From NCBI RefSeq assembly GCF_041262525.1, contig NZ_JBGCCK010000002.1, positions 310,001-374,000 on the forward strand: a DNA stretch of 64,000 bases. Reading direction: 5' to 3'. This stretch comes from Streptacidiphilus sp041262525. Lineage in GTDB: Bacteria > Actinomycetota > Actinomycetes > Streptomycetales > Streptomycetaceae. A model generated the notes under the pieces. The model saw nothing but the letters and a program-made list of their open reading frames with translations, searched no databases and was not told the DNA's origin. Shown in pieces: positions 52,230 to 61,387 of the stretch. Position 1 is the stretch's first letter. The number at the start of each line of letters is the position of its first letter. A program made the position numbers and the translations under genes.

Positions 52230-54072
52230 CAGCTTCTCCCGTCGCATGTTCGATCGCTGCGCTGCGCTGACGGATGACGGTCGGCCGGGAAGCCAGCCGG
52301 CCGCGAAGTCCGCTCAGCACGTCACTCACCCCGGGCGCGCGCAGCGCTCCCGCCAGGGCGAGGAAGGAAAGAAGTCCGGTGGCCCCGCCCGCGAGGAGCG
52401 GCAGCAGAGGCCCGAGGCCGTCGATCCCGGGGATGTTGGCGGCCAGCCACGTGGGGACGACCGCGCACGTCGCGGCGAGCAGCAGCCGGGCCTGGCCACC
52501 CAGCACCGTGTGCACCCGCACCGGGATGCCGCGTGTCCGCAGCGCGAGCAGCAGCAGTACCGCCGTCACGCTGATCCCGACCGCGTTTCCGGCCGCCAGC
52601 CCGCACGCCCCGACGAACGGCGTGCTGCCCGCCGCGACGGCGACGGTCACCAGCAGGCCCAGCCCCATCGCGGCGATGGGGTACCAGTCGGTCCGGTCGA
52701 GCGGCCTGGCCGTCCCGTCCTCGCCGAAGCCGACCGCGGGGCGGGCGGCAAGGAACGGCCGGATCAGCGCGCCGACCAGGCCCTGCGCCAGCAGCCCGAG
52801 GCAGTAGACGCGCATCAGCGAGGCCGTCGCCGCGGTGTCGGCGGCGTTGAAGGCGCCGCGCTCGAAGAGGACCGCGACGAGCTGCGGTGCGCAGGCGAAC
52901 AGGACGACCGAACCGGCCAGCACCACCGCGCCGACGACGCCGAGGTCCTTCTCCACGCGCTCGCGCGCGCCCTGGGTGTCGCCCTCCGCGAGCGCCCTGG
53001 CGATCATCGGGAAGGTCACCGTGCAGACCAGGATCCCGATGATCATCACGTTCTGGGCCACCTTCTCCGCGTAGTTGAGGTGCGAGATGGTGCCCGGCGG
53101 GAGGGTGGAACCGATGAAGCGCTCGACGAAGATCTGCGCCTGCCTGGTCAGTGTGAACAGCACCACCGGCAGCAGCGCGACAGGGCTCAGCACCGGCGCA
53201 CCCGTGCTCACGCCGCGTGCTCCGTCGGCGCTGCGCCTACCGTGACGTACCGTCAATCGACTGACCGTCAGACGGCTGACCTGGCGCGTGAACGGCGGCA
53301 GCAGCACCGCCGTCATCAGCAGACTGCCCAGCGCCACCCCGCCCGCCGCCGCGCGCACGCCCAGGCTGCCGTGGAGCAGCAGCATGACGCCGAGGATTCC
53401 GACGTTGTAGGCGATGTAGACGGCCCCGGGCACCGTGAAGCGGTGGTGCGCGCGCAGGCCGGCGCTCAGGTAGCCGGTGAGGCCGAAGGGCAGCACGGTG
53501 ACGGCGGTCAGCCGGGTGCAGACGACGGCCAACTGCGGGTCCGCGAGACCCGGCGCCAGCAGGTGCACCAGCAGCGGTGCACCCAGCGCGGTCACCGCCG
53601 AGAGCAGCGCCAGCGCGAGCGCGAGCGGCGGCAACGTCGCCGCCACCAGCGCCCGCACCTGGTCCTGCTGCTCCGCTGCTGCGTCGCCGTCCGCAGCTCC
53701 CTCCCCGTCCGCCCGTCCGCGTGCGGCGAGCGCGGCGCTGAAGGCGGGGACGGTGAGGAAGGCCATCCCGTCCTCGATCAGCAGCGGGGCCGCCGTCTCC
53801 GGCACCGTCCAGGAGACCAGGAAGGCGTCCGTCGCCGAGCCCGCTCCGTAGAAGCGTGCGAGCAGCAGATCGCGCAGCAATCCGAGGATCGAACCCACCG
53901 CGCTGAACAGCGCGGTGACGCCGAACGCTTTGGCGACGAAGCCGCGCTTCTGCGAAGCCTCAGGCGCGGGAGCGGGCTGTGGCTCGGGCGACGACTCGGG
54001 CGACGGCTCGGGTGATGGCCCGGGCGCGGCCCCCTCTCCCGGTTGGGATGCGTTCTCGGTGGCAACGGTCAC
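52219..54072 (-). CDS. MurJ/MviN-type flippase
   Basis: This 617-residue membrane protein has an acidic Pro-rich N-tail (about 1-40; PEPSPESSPEPQPAPAPEAS) and then 13-14 helices of the MurJ/MATE-like flippase fold, starting KRGFVAKAFGVTALFSAVGS. In this cluster it most likely flips the undecaprenyl-linked repeat unit, doing the job of Wzx. GTG 54072 overlaps the polymerase stop (GTGA). The cell will have a separate murJ for lipid II; this one is too embedded in the glycan operon to be that gene. Confidence 0.85.
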   Translation of the reverse strand: MTVATENASQPGEGAAPGPSPEPSPESSPEPQPAPAPEASQKRGFVAKAFGVTALFSAVGSILGLLRDLLLARFYGAGSATDAFLVSWTVPETAAPLLIEDGMAFLTVPAFSAALAARGRADGEGAADGDAAAEQQDQVRALVAATLPPLALALALLSAVTALGAPLLVHLLAPGLADPQLAVVCTRLTAVTVLPFGLTGYLSAGLRAHHRFTVPGAVYIAYNVGILGVMLLLHGSLGVRAAAGGVALGSLLMTAVLLPPFTRQVSRLTVSRLTVRHGRRSADGARGVSTGAPVLSPVALLPVVLFTLTRQAQIFVERFIGSTLPPGTISHLNYAEKVAQNVMIIGILVCTVTFPMIARALAEGDTQGARERVEKDLGVVGAVVLAGSVVLFACAPQLVAVLFERGAFNAADTAATASLMRVYCLGLLAQGLVGALIRPFLAARPAVGFGEDGTARPLDRTDWYPIAAMGLGLLVTVAVAAGSTPFVGACGLAAGNAVGISVTAVLLLLALRTRGIPVRVHTVLGGQARLLLAATCAVVPTWLAANIPGIDGLGPLLPLLAGGATGLLSFLALAGALRAPGVSDVLSGLRGRLASRPTVIRQRSAAIEHATGEADGC

Positions 54073-55586
54073 AGCGCGGAGGCCTCCCGCCGGGTCAGAG
54101 CCGCACGCGGGGACGGGATCGCCAGCACGCCGGTGCGAGCGAGCGCACTCGCGCAGAGGCCGAGCACGACGGAGATCAGCACCGTCGTCGTCCCGCCGAT
54201 GTCGGCGTAGAGGAAATCCACCATCTGCCAGACCAGCAGCCCGACCACGGCCGGGGTGCGCCACGCGCCGAGGGCGGTGCCGAGCAGCAGCGTCGCGAAG
54301 GCGGTGAGCCCGAGCAGGCCCTGCTCGCTGAGCACCAGCATGTACATGTTGTGCGGAGAGAGCAGCGGCTCGCGCGAGAAGCCCGCGCCCGCGCCGCCCG
54401 TGTCGCTGCCGGACGAGAGCCGCAGCGGGGCGTGGGCGTCGCGGTAGACGGGGAACTCCTTGGGCCCGACCCCCGTCAGCGGGTGCTCGCGCCAGATCCG
54501 CCCCGCGGTGGTCCACAGGTCGTAGCGGTCGGTCACGGAGTGGTCCGCCGCGCCGGTGACCGAGCCGATGCTGGTCAGCCGCGCCGTCACGGACCCCTCG
54601 CTGCCCGCCCCGCCCGCCGCACCGCCCGCGCCGACCACCCCGGCCGCCGTCAGTCCGCCCAGCACGACCACACCGACGGCCGCCAGCGCCACCCCGGTGC
54701 GCAGCAGCAGCCGGGCGTCGGTGAGCAGCATCACGACCGTGCCCGCGACGGCGGTCGCGATCCAGCTGCCACGGCTGAACGAGAGGGCCAGCGGCGCGGC
54801 CAGGGCCGAAGTCGCCAGCGCCCACCAGCGCATGGCCACGGTCCGCTGCTCGCGGCGCGCCTCGAGCGTCAGGCCCAGCGAGGCGAGCAACCCGAAGCTG
54901 ACGACGACGGACATCGCCATCACGTCCTGCGCGCCGAAGGTGCCGACCGCCCGCTGCGAGCCGCCCGCGAAGGAGGCGCCGGTCCCGGTGACGTACTGCT
55001 CGACGCCGACCGCGCCCTCCAGCAGCGCCGCCGACGCGAACGCGCCCAGCACCATCCGCAGGTCGCGCCGGTCACGCACGGCGTAGAGCACGGCCGACGG
55101 CACGACGACGAAGATCTGTACGAACCTGACGAACCCGGAGATGCTCTGGTGCGGATCCATCGAGGCCGCGGTGGCCACGCCGACCGCGACCAGCACGCCC
55201 GCGAAGAGGAGCGCCATATGCAGCGAGAGGGCTGTGTTCACGAACACCGTCCCCGCCGTCCCCGGCCGGGGAGACCGGGTCCGCCGCAAGAGCGCGAGCG
55301 GCAGGGTGACCGCGACCAGCACGAGCGAGCCCACGTCCGCGGGGGTGACGTGCACGGACGCGGTGACGTCCTTGTTGCCCAGCGGCACGCAGACCAGCAG
55401 CACGGTCAGCGCGGCCAGATGGGCCGGCCGCAGCGCTGCCCACAGCCGGCTCAACGGAGCCTGCGCCACCGGATTCTGCCCCGGCACCTCCGTGCCGAGT
55501 CGGCCCAGCCCGAGCAAGCCTCGTCCCGCCCAGCCGTGCCCTGCCCAGCCCTTTCCGGCCCAGCCCTGTCCCAGTCGTGGGGACAC
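54069..55586 (-). CDS. O-antigen polymerase/ligase family protein (Wzy/WaaL-like)
   Basis: This 505-residue protein has 11-12 predicted helices, with a large outside loop (about residues 320-420) that contains the typical HPLTGVGPKEFP motif of the O-antigen ligase/polymerase family. It would polymerise or transfer the repeat units. The N-terminal 35 residues are built from Gly-Trp-Ala repeats (GWAGKGWAGHGWAGR) encoded by 15-bp repeats. GTG 55586 is chosen, 4 nt past the previous stop; the codon at 55595 is GTT and cannot start. Confidence 0.85.
   Translation of the reverse strand: MSPRLGQGWAGKGWAGHGWAGRGLLGLGRLGTEVPGQNPVAQAPLSRLWAALRPAHLAALTVLLVCVPLGNKDVTASVHVTPADVGSLVLVAVTLPLALLRRTRSPRPGTAGTVFVNTALSLHMALLFAGVLVAVGVATAASMDPHQSISGFVRFVQIFVVVPSAVLYAVRDRRDLRMVLGAFASAALLEGAVGVEQYVTGTGASFAGGSQRAVGTFGAQDVMAMSVVVSFGLLASLGLTLEARREQRTVAMRWWALATSALAAPLALSFSRGSWIATAVAGTVVMLLTDARLLLRTGVALAAVGVVVLGGLTAAGVVGAGGAAGGAGSEGSVTARLTSIGSVTGAADHSVTDRYDLWTTAGRIWREHPLTGVGPKEFPVYRDAHAPLRLSSGSDTGGAGAGFSREPLLSPHNMYMLVLSEQGLLGLTAFATLLLGTALGAWRTPAVVGLLVWQMVDFLYADIGGTTTVLISVVLGLCASALARTGVLAIPSPRAALTRREASAL
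55525..55571. repeat. 15-bp tandem repeat in the polymerase gene
   Basis: Three diverged 15-bp units built around GGCCCAGCC encode GWAG-type repeats near the start of the polymerase. They keep the frame. Confidence 0.65.
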
Positions 55587-55590
55587 CCCG

Positions 55591-57090
55591 TCAACTCCCG
55601 TCCGTCCGCAGCACCGCGAGCACCGTGCGGAGCAGGATCTTGACGTCCTGCCACAGGCTCCAGCTGTCGATGTAGTAGTTGTCGAACCGCGTCCGGTCCT
55701 CGATGGACGTGTCGCCACGCAACCCGTTGACCTGGGCGAAGCCGGTCAGCCCGACCGGCACGCGGTGACGCTCGCGGTAGCGCGGGTACGCCTGCGCGAA
55801 GCGCATGACGAAGTACGGCCGCTCCGGGCGCGGGCCGACCAGGCTCATCTCGCCGCGCAGTACGTTCCACAGCTGCGGCAGCTCGTCCAGCGAGGTACGG
55901 CGCAGGAAGCGCCCGACCGGCCCGAGCCGGTTGTCGTGCGCGATGTTCCAGCGGGTGGCCGACTCGTGCTCGTCGGCCGGACGCAGGGTGCGGAACTTGA
56001 GCACCGTGAAGTTCTGCCCGTCCAGGCCGACCCGCTCCTGACGGAAGATCACCCCGGGCCCGCCCTCGAGCCGCACCGCGATCGCGCAGCACAACAGCAC
56101 CGGCGAGAGCAGCAGCAGCCCGACTCCGGCGAAGCAGGCGTCACCCGCGCGCTTCACCGCCCAGCTCGGACGGTGCATCGGGCTGCTGCCGAGCCGCAGG
56201 CAGGGAAAGCCCCAGAGGTGGTCGCCGACGGCCGTGCGCCGCCCGTTGTGCTCGAAGGCGCCGTAGTCGGGGAAGCCCGGCACGAACCAGACGTCGCAGC
56301 CGAAGTCGGTGCTGGTGCGCAGCATCTGCGCGGAGCGCTCGTCGTCCACGCCGCCGCTGGTCAGGATGACGTCCCTGATCCCGCGCCGGGGCAGCTCACG
56401 GACCAGCACGTCCGGTCCGCCGAGCACAGGAACGGGGAAGTCGGCGGGCAGGAAGATGGGGTCGGGGTCGATGAAGCCGACCGGCCGCAGCCCGTACTCG
56501 GGGTGCTCCAGCAGCGCGGCGGCGATCCGTTGCCCGACGTGGCCCGCCCCGGCGATCAGGGTCGGACGCGGTGCCCGCCGGCGGTGCGCGCGCACGGCGG
56601 AGTAGACCAGCGCACGGCCGATCCCGTCGAGGGTGAGGTGACAGACGAGCAGCGCGATCAGGATCTTGATGTCGGCGGGGATCGAGGTGGGCAGCGCGAA
56701 GGGCAGCAGGAAGGTCTGGAGGCAGCGCTCCAGGGTGAGCGCGAAGGAGATCGCGATGGTCGCCCGCCCGGCCAGGCCCGGCAGTTCGTCCAGCACCGAG
56801 GGCGCCAGCCGCAGCCGGTACTGCCCGCCGGAGGAGTACATCAGCACCAGGACCGGCAGCAGCCCGCAGGCCGCCCGCACGGCGACGGCGAGACCGCCGG
56901 GCAGCACGATCGCGAGCGCGCCGAGCGCGGCCACCGCGTCGACGCCGAGCAGGGTGGCGGGGATGCCCGTGCCGCCGTGGACGGCCGGGGAGTTCGCAGC
57001 GGAGGACAGGCCGGAGCCGTGCCGCCGGGCGGGTGCGAGGCCGACGGCCCGCACGCCCGTGGGCAGTTCCTCGTTGTCGATGGTGGTCAT
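55591..57090 (-). CDS. Polyprenyl-phosphate sugar-1-phosphate transferase
   Basis: This 499-residue protein belongs to the WbaP/exopolysaccharide priming family. It has four or five N-terminal helices, a central Rossmann-like CoA-type domain (about residues 180-290; TLIAGAGHVGQRIAAALLE), and the C-terminal catalytic domain with KFRTLRP, SLDELPQLWNVLRGEMSLVG and the PRPERPYF segment. It starts the repeat unit by placing a sugar phosphate on undecaprenyl phosphate. ATG 57090 is chosen over 57141. It lies downstream of the first GT4 gene. Confidence 0.9.
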   Translation of the reverse strand: MTTIDNEELPTGVRAVGLAPARRHGSGLSSAANSPAVHGGTGIPATLLGVDAVAALGALAIVLPGGLAVAVRAACGLLPVLVLMYSSGGQYRLRLAPSVLDELPGLAGRATIAISFALTLERCLQTFLLPFALPTSIPADIKILIALLVCHLTLDGIGRALVYSAVRAHRRRAPRPTLIAGAGHVGQRIAAALLEHPEYGLRPVGFIDPDPIFLPADFPVPVLGGPDVLVRELPRRGIRDVILTSGGVDDERSAQMLRTSTDFGCDVWFVPGFPDYGAFEHNGRRTAVGDHLWGFPCLRLGSSPMHRPSWAVKRAGDACFAGVGLLLLSPVLLCCAIAVRLEGGPGVIFRQERVGLDGQNFTVLKFRTLRPADEHESATRWNIAHDNRLGPVGRFLRRTSLDELPQLWNVLRGEMSLVGPRPERPYFVMRFAQAYPRYRERHRVPVGLTGFAQVNGLRGDTSIEDRTRFDNYYIDSWSLWQDVKILLRTVLAVLRTDGS

Positions 57091-57242
57091 CCGCGCACGT
57101 ACTCCCCTGATGGAGGTAGCACCTGCCGCCGCGGTCGGCACCGATGCCGTCTCACGGGGAAAGGAATGAAGCAGGCAAATAGGACATTACAGAATTTCTG
57201 CTGGGATTTTGACAGTGTCGGGCGGTGTCACACCGATGACCA

Positions 57243-58439
57243 TTAGTCAGACTTTCCAACACGATGATCATTTGTTGCGCTCGGCGCGGCGGGCGCCGGG
57301 ATCCGCCGCGACTGGAGCACCGCGTCATACGTCTGGGCCATCAACATCCTTGTGGCACGCAGGTCGTGACGTTCCGTCGTGCGCGCACGGGAGCGGCGCC
57401 CGAGCTCGGAGCAGAGCTCCTGGTCGGCGAGCAGCCGAATGAGGGATGTCGCGAGCGTCCGGGTGTCCCCGACCGGGACCGGGAATTGCTGATCACCCAG
57501 ACATTCACGGGCCCCTGCCACATCTGTCAGCACCACCGGCCGCGAGCAGGCCATCGCCTCCAGCGGCGCCAGCGCCATTCCCTCCCAGCGGGAGGGCAGC
57601 ACCATCAGGTCGGCCGCCGCGTACCAGGCGCGCGGGTCGTCCACCCGCCCGGCGAAGACCACGCTCTCCGGCGCCTGCAGCGTCGCCGCCTGCTCCTCCA
57701 GCGCACCCCGCTCGGGCCCGTCGCCGACCAGCGCGAGACGCGCGTGCGGCAGCTCGGCCAGCACCTCGCCCCAGGCCCGGAGCAGCAGGTCCTGCCCCTT
57801 CTGCCGACAGAGCCGCCCGACGCAGACCGCGAGCGGTGCGTGCTGCGACAACCCGAGGGCCTTCCTTGCCCGCGGCCGGGGCGGTAGCCGGGCCGGGTCG
57901 TAACGGTCGAGGTCGATGCCGTTCGGGACCAGCGCCCAGCGCCCGCCGAGGCCTGCGGCCTGCCCGCGCGCCCGTTCCTCCGCGCTGACGCAGACCAGCC
58001 GGTCGCTCCAGCGGGTGGCCCACCGCTCCCACCGCTCGATCATCCGGGCGGACGGGCCGCCGACGGCCTCGAAGGACCAGGCATGCGGCTGGAAAACCGT
58101 CGCGATCCGCCCGCGGATCGCGAGCCGACCGACGAGGCCCGCCTTCGAGCTGTGCAGGTGCACCAGGTCCGGCCGGGTCTCGGCGACGATCCGCCGCAGC
58201 TCAGCGATCTCGTGCGGCAGCCCCGCGCCAGGCGCGCGCTCCGCGCCCCACGGCGCGATCCGCGCGCCCGCGACGCCGGCGTCACGCGACAGCCGTCCAC
58301 CCTCAGGACACGGACACGCGACCACCACGGCGTGCCCGTCCGCGACCTGACCCCGCGCCAGGTCGGCCACGACCTGGGCGACGCCGCCGTCGACGGGCTG
58401 CGAGACGTGAAGGATGGTCAGGGGTTCACAACTGGGCAC
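57243..58439 (-). CDS. GT4 family glycosyltransferase
   Basis: This 398-residue GT-B protein has LTILHVSQPVDGGVAQVVAD at the start and the donor-site motif SRWEGMALAPLEAMACSRPV at about residue 290. GTG 58439 is chosen because a TAGGTT box lies 7 nt upstream with no ribosome site, as in leaderless genes; longer in-frame starts run into the repeat at 58585-58686. It is the first gene of the minus-strand glycan cluster. Confidence 0.87.
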   Translation of the reverse strand: MPSCEPLTILHVSQPVDGGVAQVVADLARGQVADGHAVVVACPCPEGGRLSRDAGVAGARIAPWGAERAPGAGLPHEIAELRRIVAETRPDLVHLHSSKAGLVGRLAIRGRIATVFQPHAWSFEAVGGPSARMIERWERWATRWSDRLVCVSAEERARGQAAGLGGRWALVPNGIDLDRYDPARLPPRPRARKALGLSQHAPLAVCVGRLCRQKGQDLLLRAWGEVLAELPHARLALVGDGPERGALEEQAATLQAPESVVFAGRVDDPRAWYAAADLMVLPSRWEGMALAPLEAMACSRPVVLTDVAGARECLGDQQFPVPVGDTRTLATSLIRLLADQELCSELGRRSRARTTERHDLRATRMLMAQTYDAVLQSRRIPAPAAPSATNDHRVGKSD

Positions 58440-58584
58440 GTCGCGCAACCTATGCCGGTGGGCGGGGGGCGCGACGCACGCGCTCACCCGGGCGGTGGAT
58501 TCTTCTACCTGCTTGGGTGAGCGGGCGTCACCAAGTACTTCGCTGGAGCGTTGGACCGACAGGGATCGGCAAATGGGGATCCCT

Positions 58585-58686
58585 GGGGCGCGAGGAACTG
58601 CGCGGGAAACCACTGACGAGCGGATGGCCCTGCGCGTTCGGTGTTCTACCTCGCCGGGTGGCTTGTCGCGCAGTTCCTCGCGCCCC
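58585..58686. repeat. Hairpin intergenic repeat, copy 4
   Basis: The arms at 58585-58605 and 58666-58686 pair, apart from one mismatch next to the loop. The loop carries CGGATGGCCCTGCGC, in the orientation of copy 1. It lies past the end of the MFS fusion gene and before the first gene of the glycan cluster, so it may insulate the two. Confidence 0.82.
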
Positions 58687-58717
58687 TGGGGGTTGCAACT
58701 GACCCGTTTGCCAGACG

Positions 58718-61177
58718 CTAGTCGTCCAGGCGGTGGGAGAGGTGCAGGTCGCGTTCCGTATGCCCATCCTCCAGGCGGAGCGCCGTTGCCACGGGTGGGT
58801 AGCCCGCCGCGATGACCGTGTACTCGCCCGGCTCCAGGTCGGTGAAGCGGAACGCCCCGTCCTCCCCCGTCGTCGCCGCCGCGACCACCGCGCCGGAGGC
58901 GTCCAGCAGGGTGACCCTGGCCTCCGCGACCGCGCGGCCGAGGGAGGTCCTGACCGTGCCCCGCAGTGTTCCGCTGCCCGCGAGGGTGATGTCCTGGCGG
59001 GTCTCGCCGCTCGGCGCGACGTCCACCGCGAGCGCCGTCGGCCGGTAGGCCCGCGCGCTGACGGTCAGCGTGTAGACGCCGGAGACCAGATCGCGGAACG
59101 CATAGGCGCCGTCCGCGTCGGCGTGCGCCGCGGCGACGACCTCACCGTGCACGTCGGTCAGCGTCACCGAGGCACCCGCGACGGGCGCGCCCTCCGCGCT
59201 GCGGATCGCTCCGGCCAGCCGACCCGTGCCGCCGAGCACGACGTCCAGCTCCACCGGACGACCGCCCACTGTCACCGTGACCGCTTGCGGCTGATGGCCG
59301 GGCGCCGCCGCGATCAGCACGTAGTTCCCGCTGCGCGGCGCGGCCAGCGCCCAGCGGCCGTCCCCGCCGCTGCCGGTACGGGCGATCTGCCTGCCCTCGA
59401 GGTCCACCAGCGTCAGCACCGCGCGCGGGACACCCGCGCGATCCGCCTGCAGCACGGCCCCGGTCACCGGCGTCCCGTTCAGGCCCGGCTGCTGCTGCGC
59501 CTGCGACGGATGCGGCGGCTGGTGTAGCGGCTGCTGAGGGATTGGCGACTCCGTGAAGTCCTCCGGTCCGTGATGGCTGACCAACGGTTTCTCCTTCAGC
59601 ACGAAGCCCAGCAGGAAGCCCAGCGCCAGCACCGGCGCCAGATAGAGGAAGACGCGCGGCATCGCCGTCGCGAACGCGTCCACGTACCCGGCACGCTGCG
59701 CCGGGGGCAGCGCGCGGACGAGGGCCGGGGTGATCGAGTCGTCGCGCGGCAGGCCGTGCAGCGCGAGCTGGTGCGCGAGGCGGGAGGCGAAAAGCGTGCC
59801 GAAGACCGCCGCGCCGACCGAACCGCCGATCTGCCGCAGGTAGTTGTTGGCCGAGGTCGCCGCGCCGATGTCGCCCGGGGCGACGGAGTTCTGCACGGCC
59901 AGTACCAGCACCGGCAGCACCAGGCCGACGCCGAGGCCCAGCACACCCATGGCGAGACTCTGCTCCAGGTAGGAGCTGTGCGCGTCCAGCCGCCCCAGCA
60001 GCGCCATGCCGACCGTCGCCAGGGCACCCCCCACGATCGGGTAGAGCTTGTAGCGGCCGGTCCGGCTGATCAGCTGACCGGTGCCGATGGAGGCCAGCAC
60101 GATGCCCGCCATCATCGGCAGCATCTTCAGGCCCGAGCCGGTCGCGCTGGCACCGTCGACCATCTGGAGGAAGCTGGGCAGATAGCTGGCCGCGCCGAAC
60201 AGCGCGACGCCGACGACCACGCCGATCAGTCCGGCGACCGTGAACACGCCGTCCCGGAAGAGCCGCAGCGGGACGACGGGCGCGATGCCACGCCGCGCGA
60301 CCCAGAGCTCTACGGGCGCGAAGAGCGCCAGGGAGAGGACCGCGCCGCCGATCAGACCGAGGATCACGGGCGAGCGCCAGGCGTACTGGCTGCCGCCCCA
60401 GCTGGTCGCCAGCACCAGGCAGGTGCCGACGGCCGCGAGCAGCAGCGCGCCGAGCCAGTCCAGTCGCGCCCGCTCGCCGTTGCCGGCGCGGACGGGCTTC
60501 GGCAGCACGAGAGTGACCACCAGCAGCGCGAGGACGCCGACCGGCAGGTTGACCCAGAAGCACCAGCGCCAGCCGGGTCCGTCGGTGAACCAGCCGCCGA
60601 GCAGCGGCCCGGCCACCGAGGAGAGTCCGAAGACCGCCCCGATCAGGCCCATGTAGCGGCCGCGCTCACGCGGAGAGACCACGTCGGCGATGATGGCCTG
60701 CACGCCGATCATCAGTCCGCCGCCGCCGATGCCCTGGATCGCCCGGTAGGCGATCAGTTCGGCCATGCTGTGGGCGAAACCCGCCAGCGCGGAGCCGACC
60801 AGGAAGACCACGATGGCGAACTGGAAGACGGGCTTGCGCCCGACCAGGTCGCCGAGCCTGCCGTAGAGGGGCAGACCGACGGTGGACGCCAGCAGATAGG
60901 CGGTGACCACCCAGGACATCCGGCTGAGCCCGTGCAACTCGCCGACGATGCGGGGCAGTGCGGTGGCCACGATGGTCTGGTCGAGCGCGGCGAGCAGCAG
61001 GGCCAGCATCAACCCGGCGAAGACCAGCCGGATCCGCACGGTGGCCCCGCCCGTTCCGGTGGCACCAGTGGCACCAGTGGCACCGGTGGGAGCAGGCGCA
61101 GGACTGGGCGGCTCGGCCGTCACCGGCGGCGGGTCGATCACGGCGGCGTCCATCACGGCTGTGTCCATCACAGGCAT
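58718..61177 (-). CDS. MFS drug exporter fused to carboxypeptidase-regulatory-like repeats
   Basis: This 819-residue protein has a 14-helix DHA2/EmrB-type transporter (about residues 45-520; motif LDQTIVATALPRIVGELHG, motif GRLGDLVGRKP), a Pro/Gln-rich linker (about 540-570) and three C-terminal carboxypeptidase-regulatory-like beta domains (about 575-815; AVLTLVDLEGRQIARTGSGG and similar). The fused beta domains are unusual for drug exporters and are probably exposed to the outside, or inside if the helix count is even; the second is expected from 14 helices. ATG 61177 is chosen because AAGGATC lies 6 nt upstream. Substrates are unknown. Confidence 0.88.
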   Translation of the reverse strand: MPVMDTAVMDAAVIDPPPVTAEPPSPAPAPTGATGATGATGTGGATVRIRLVFAGLMLALLLAALDQTIVATALPRIVGELHGLSRMSWVVTAYLLASTVGLPLYGRLGDLVGRKPVFQFAIVVFLVGSALAGFAHSMAELIAYRAIQGIGGGGLMIGVQAIIADVVSPRERGRYMGLIGAVFGLSSVAGPLLGGWFTDGPGWRWCFWVNLPVGVLALLVVTLVLPKPVRAGNGERARLDWLGALLLAAVGTCLVLATSWGGSQYAWRSPVILGLIGGAVLSLALFAPVELWVARRGIAPVVPLRLFRDGVFTVAGLIGVVVGVALFGAASYLPSFLQMVDGASATGSGLKMLPMMAGIVLASIGTGQLISRTGRYKLYPIVGGALATVGMALLGRLDAHSSYLEQSLAMGVLGLGVGLVLPVLVLAVQNSVAPGDIGAATSANNYLRQIGGSVGAAVFGTLFASRLAHQLALHGLPRDDSITPALVRALPPAQRAGYVDAFATAMPRVFLYLAPVLALGFLLGFVLKEKPLVSHHGPEDFTESPIPQQPLHQPPHPSQAQQQPGLNGTPVTGAVLQADRAGVPRAVLTLVDLEGRQIARTGSGGDGRWALAAPRSGNYVLIAAAPGHQPQAVTVTVGGRPVELDVVLGGTGRLAGAIRSAEGAPVAGASVTLTDVHGEVVAAAHADADGAYAFRDLVSGVYTLTVSARAYRPTALAVDVAPSGETRQDITLAGSGTLRGTVRTSLGRAVAEARVTLLDASGAVVAAATTGEDGAFRFTDLEPGEYTVIAAGYPPVATALRLEDGHTERDLHLSHRLDD

Positions 61178-61387
61178 GGCCGGGATCCTTGCAGGCTGCA
61201 CTCATCGGCGCGGACCGGCCCGATCATCGGACCGGCCGCGTCGATCCTGCTTTACCTGCGGAGATGTGACGCCATGTCGACAAAGCCGGGAGGCAATCCC
61301 TCGGCAGAATCACCCGGAGGGGCGATCCCCGGACGCGTGCACGTCAGACTGCGGCTCTCTCAGACGGCGACTCGCAGACGGCGGCTC

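Noticed and set aside
58440..58613. Upstream extension of the first GT4 gene
   Set aside because: It runs into the hairpin repeat at 58585, where start codons are accidental.
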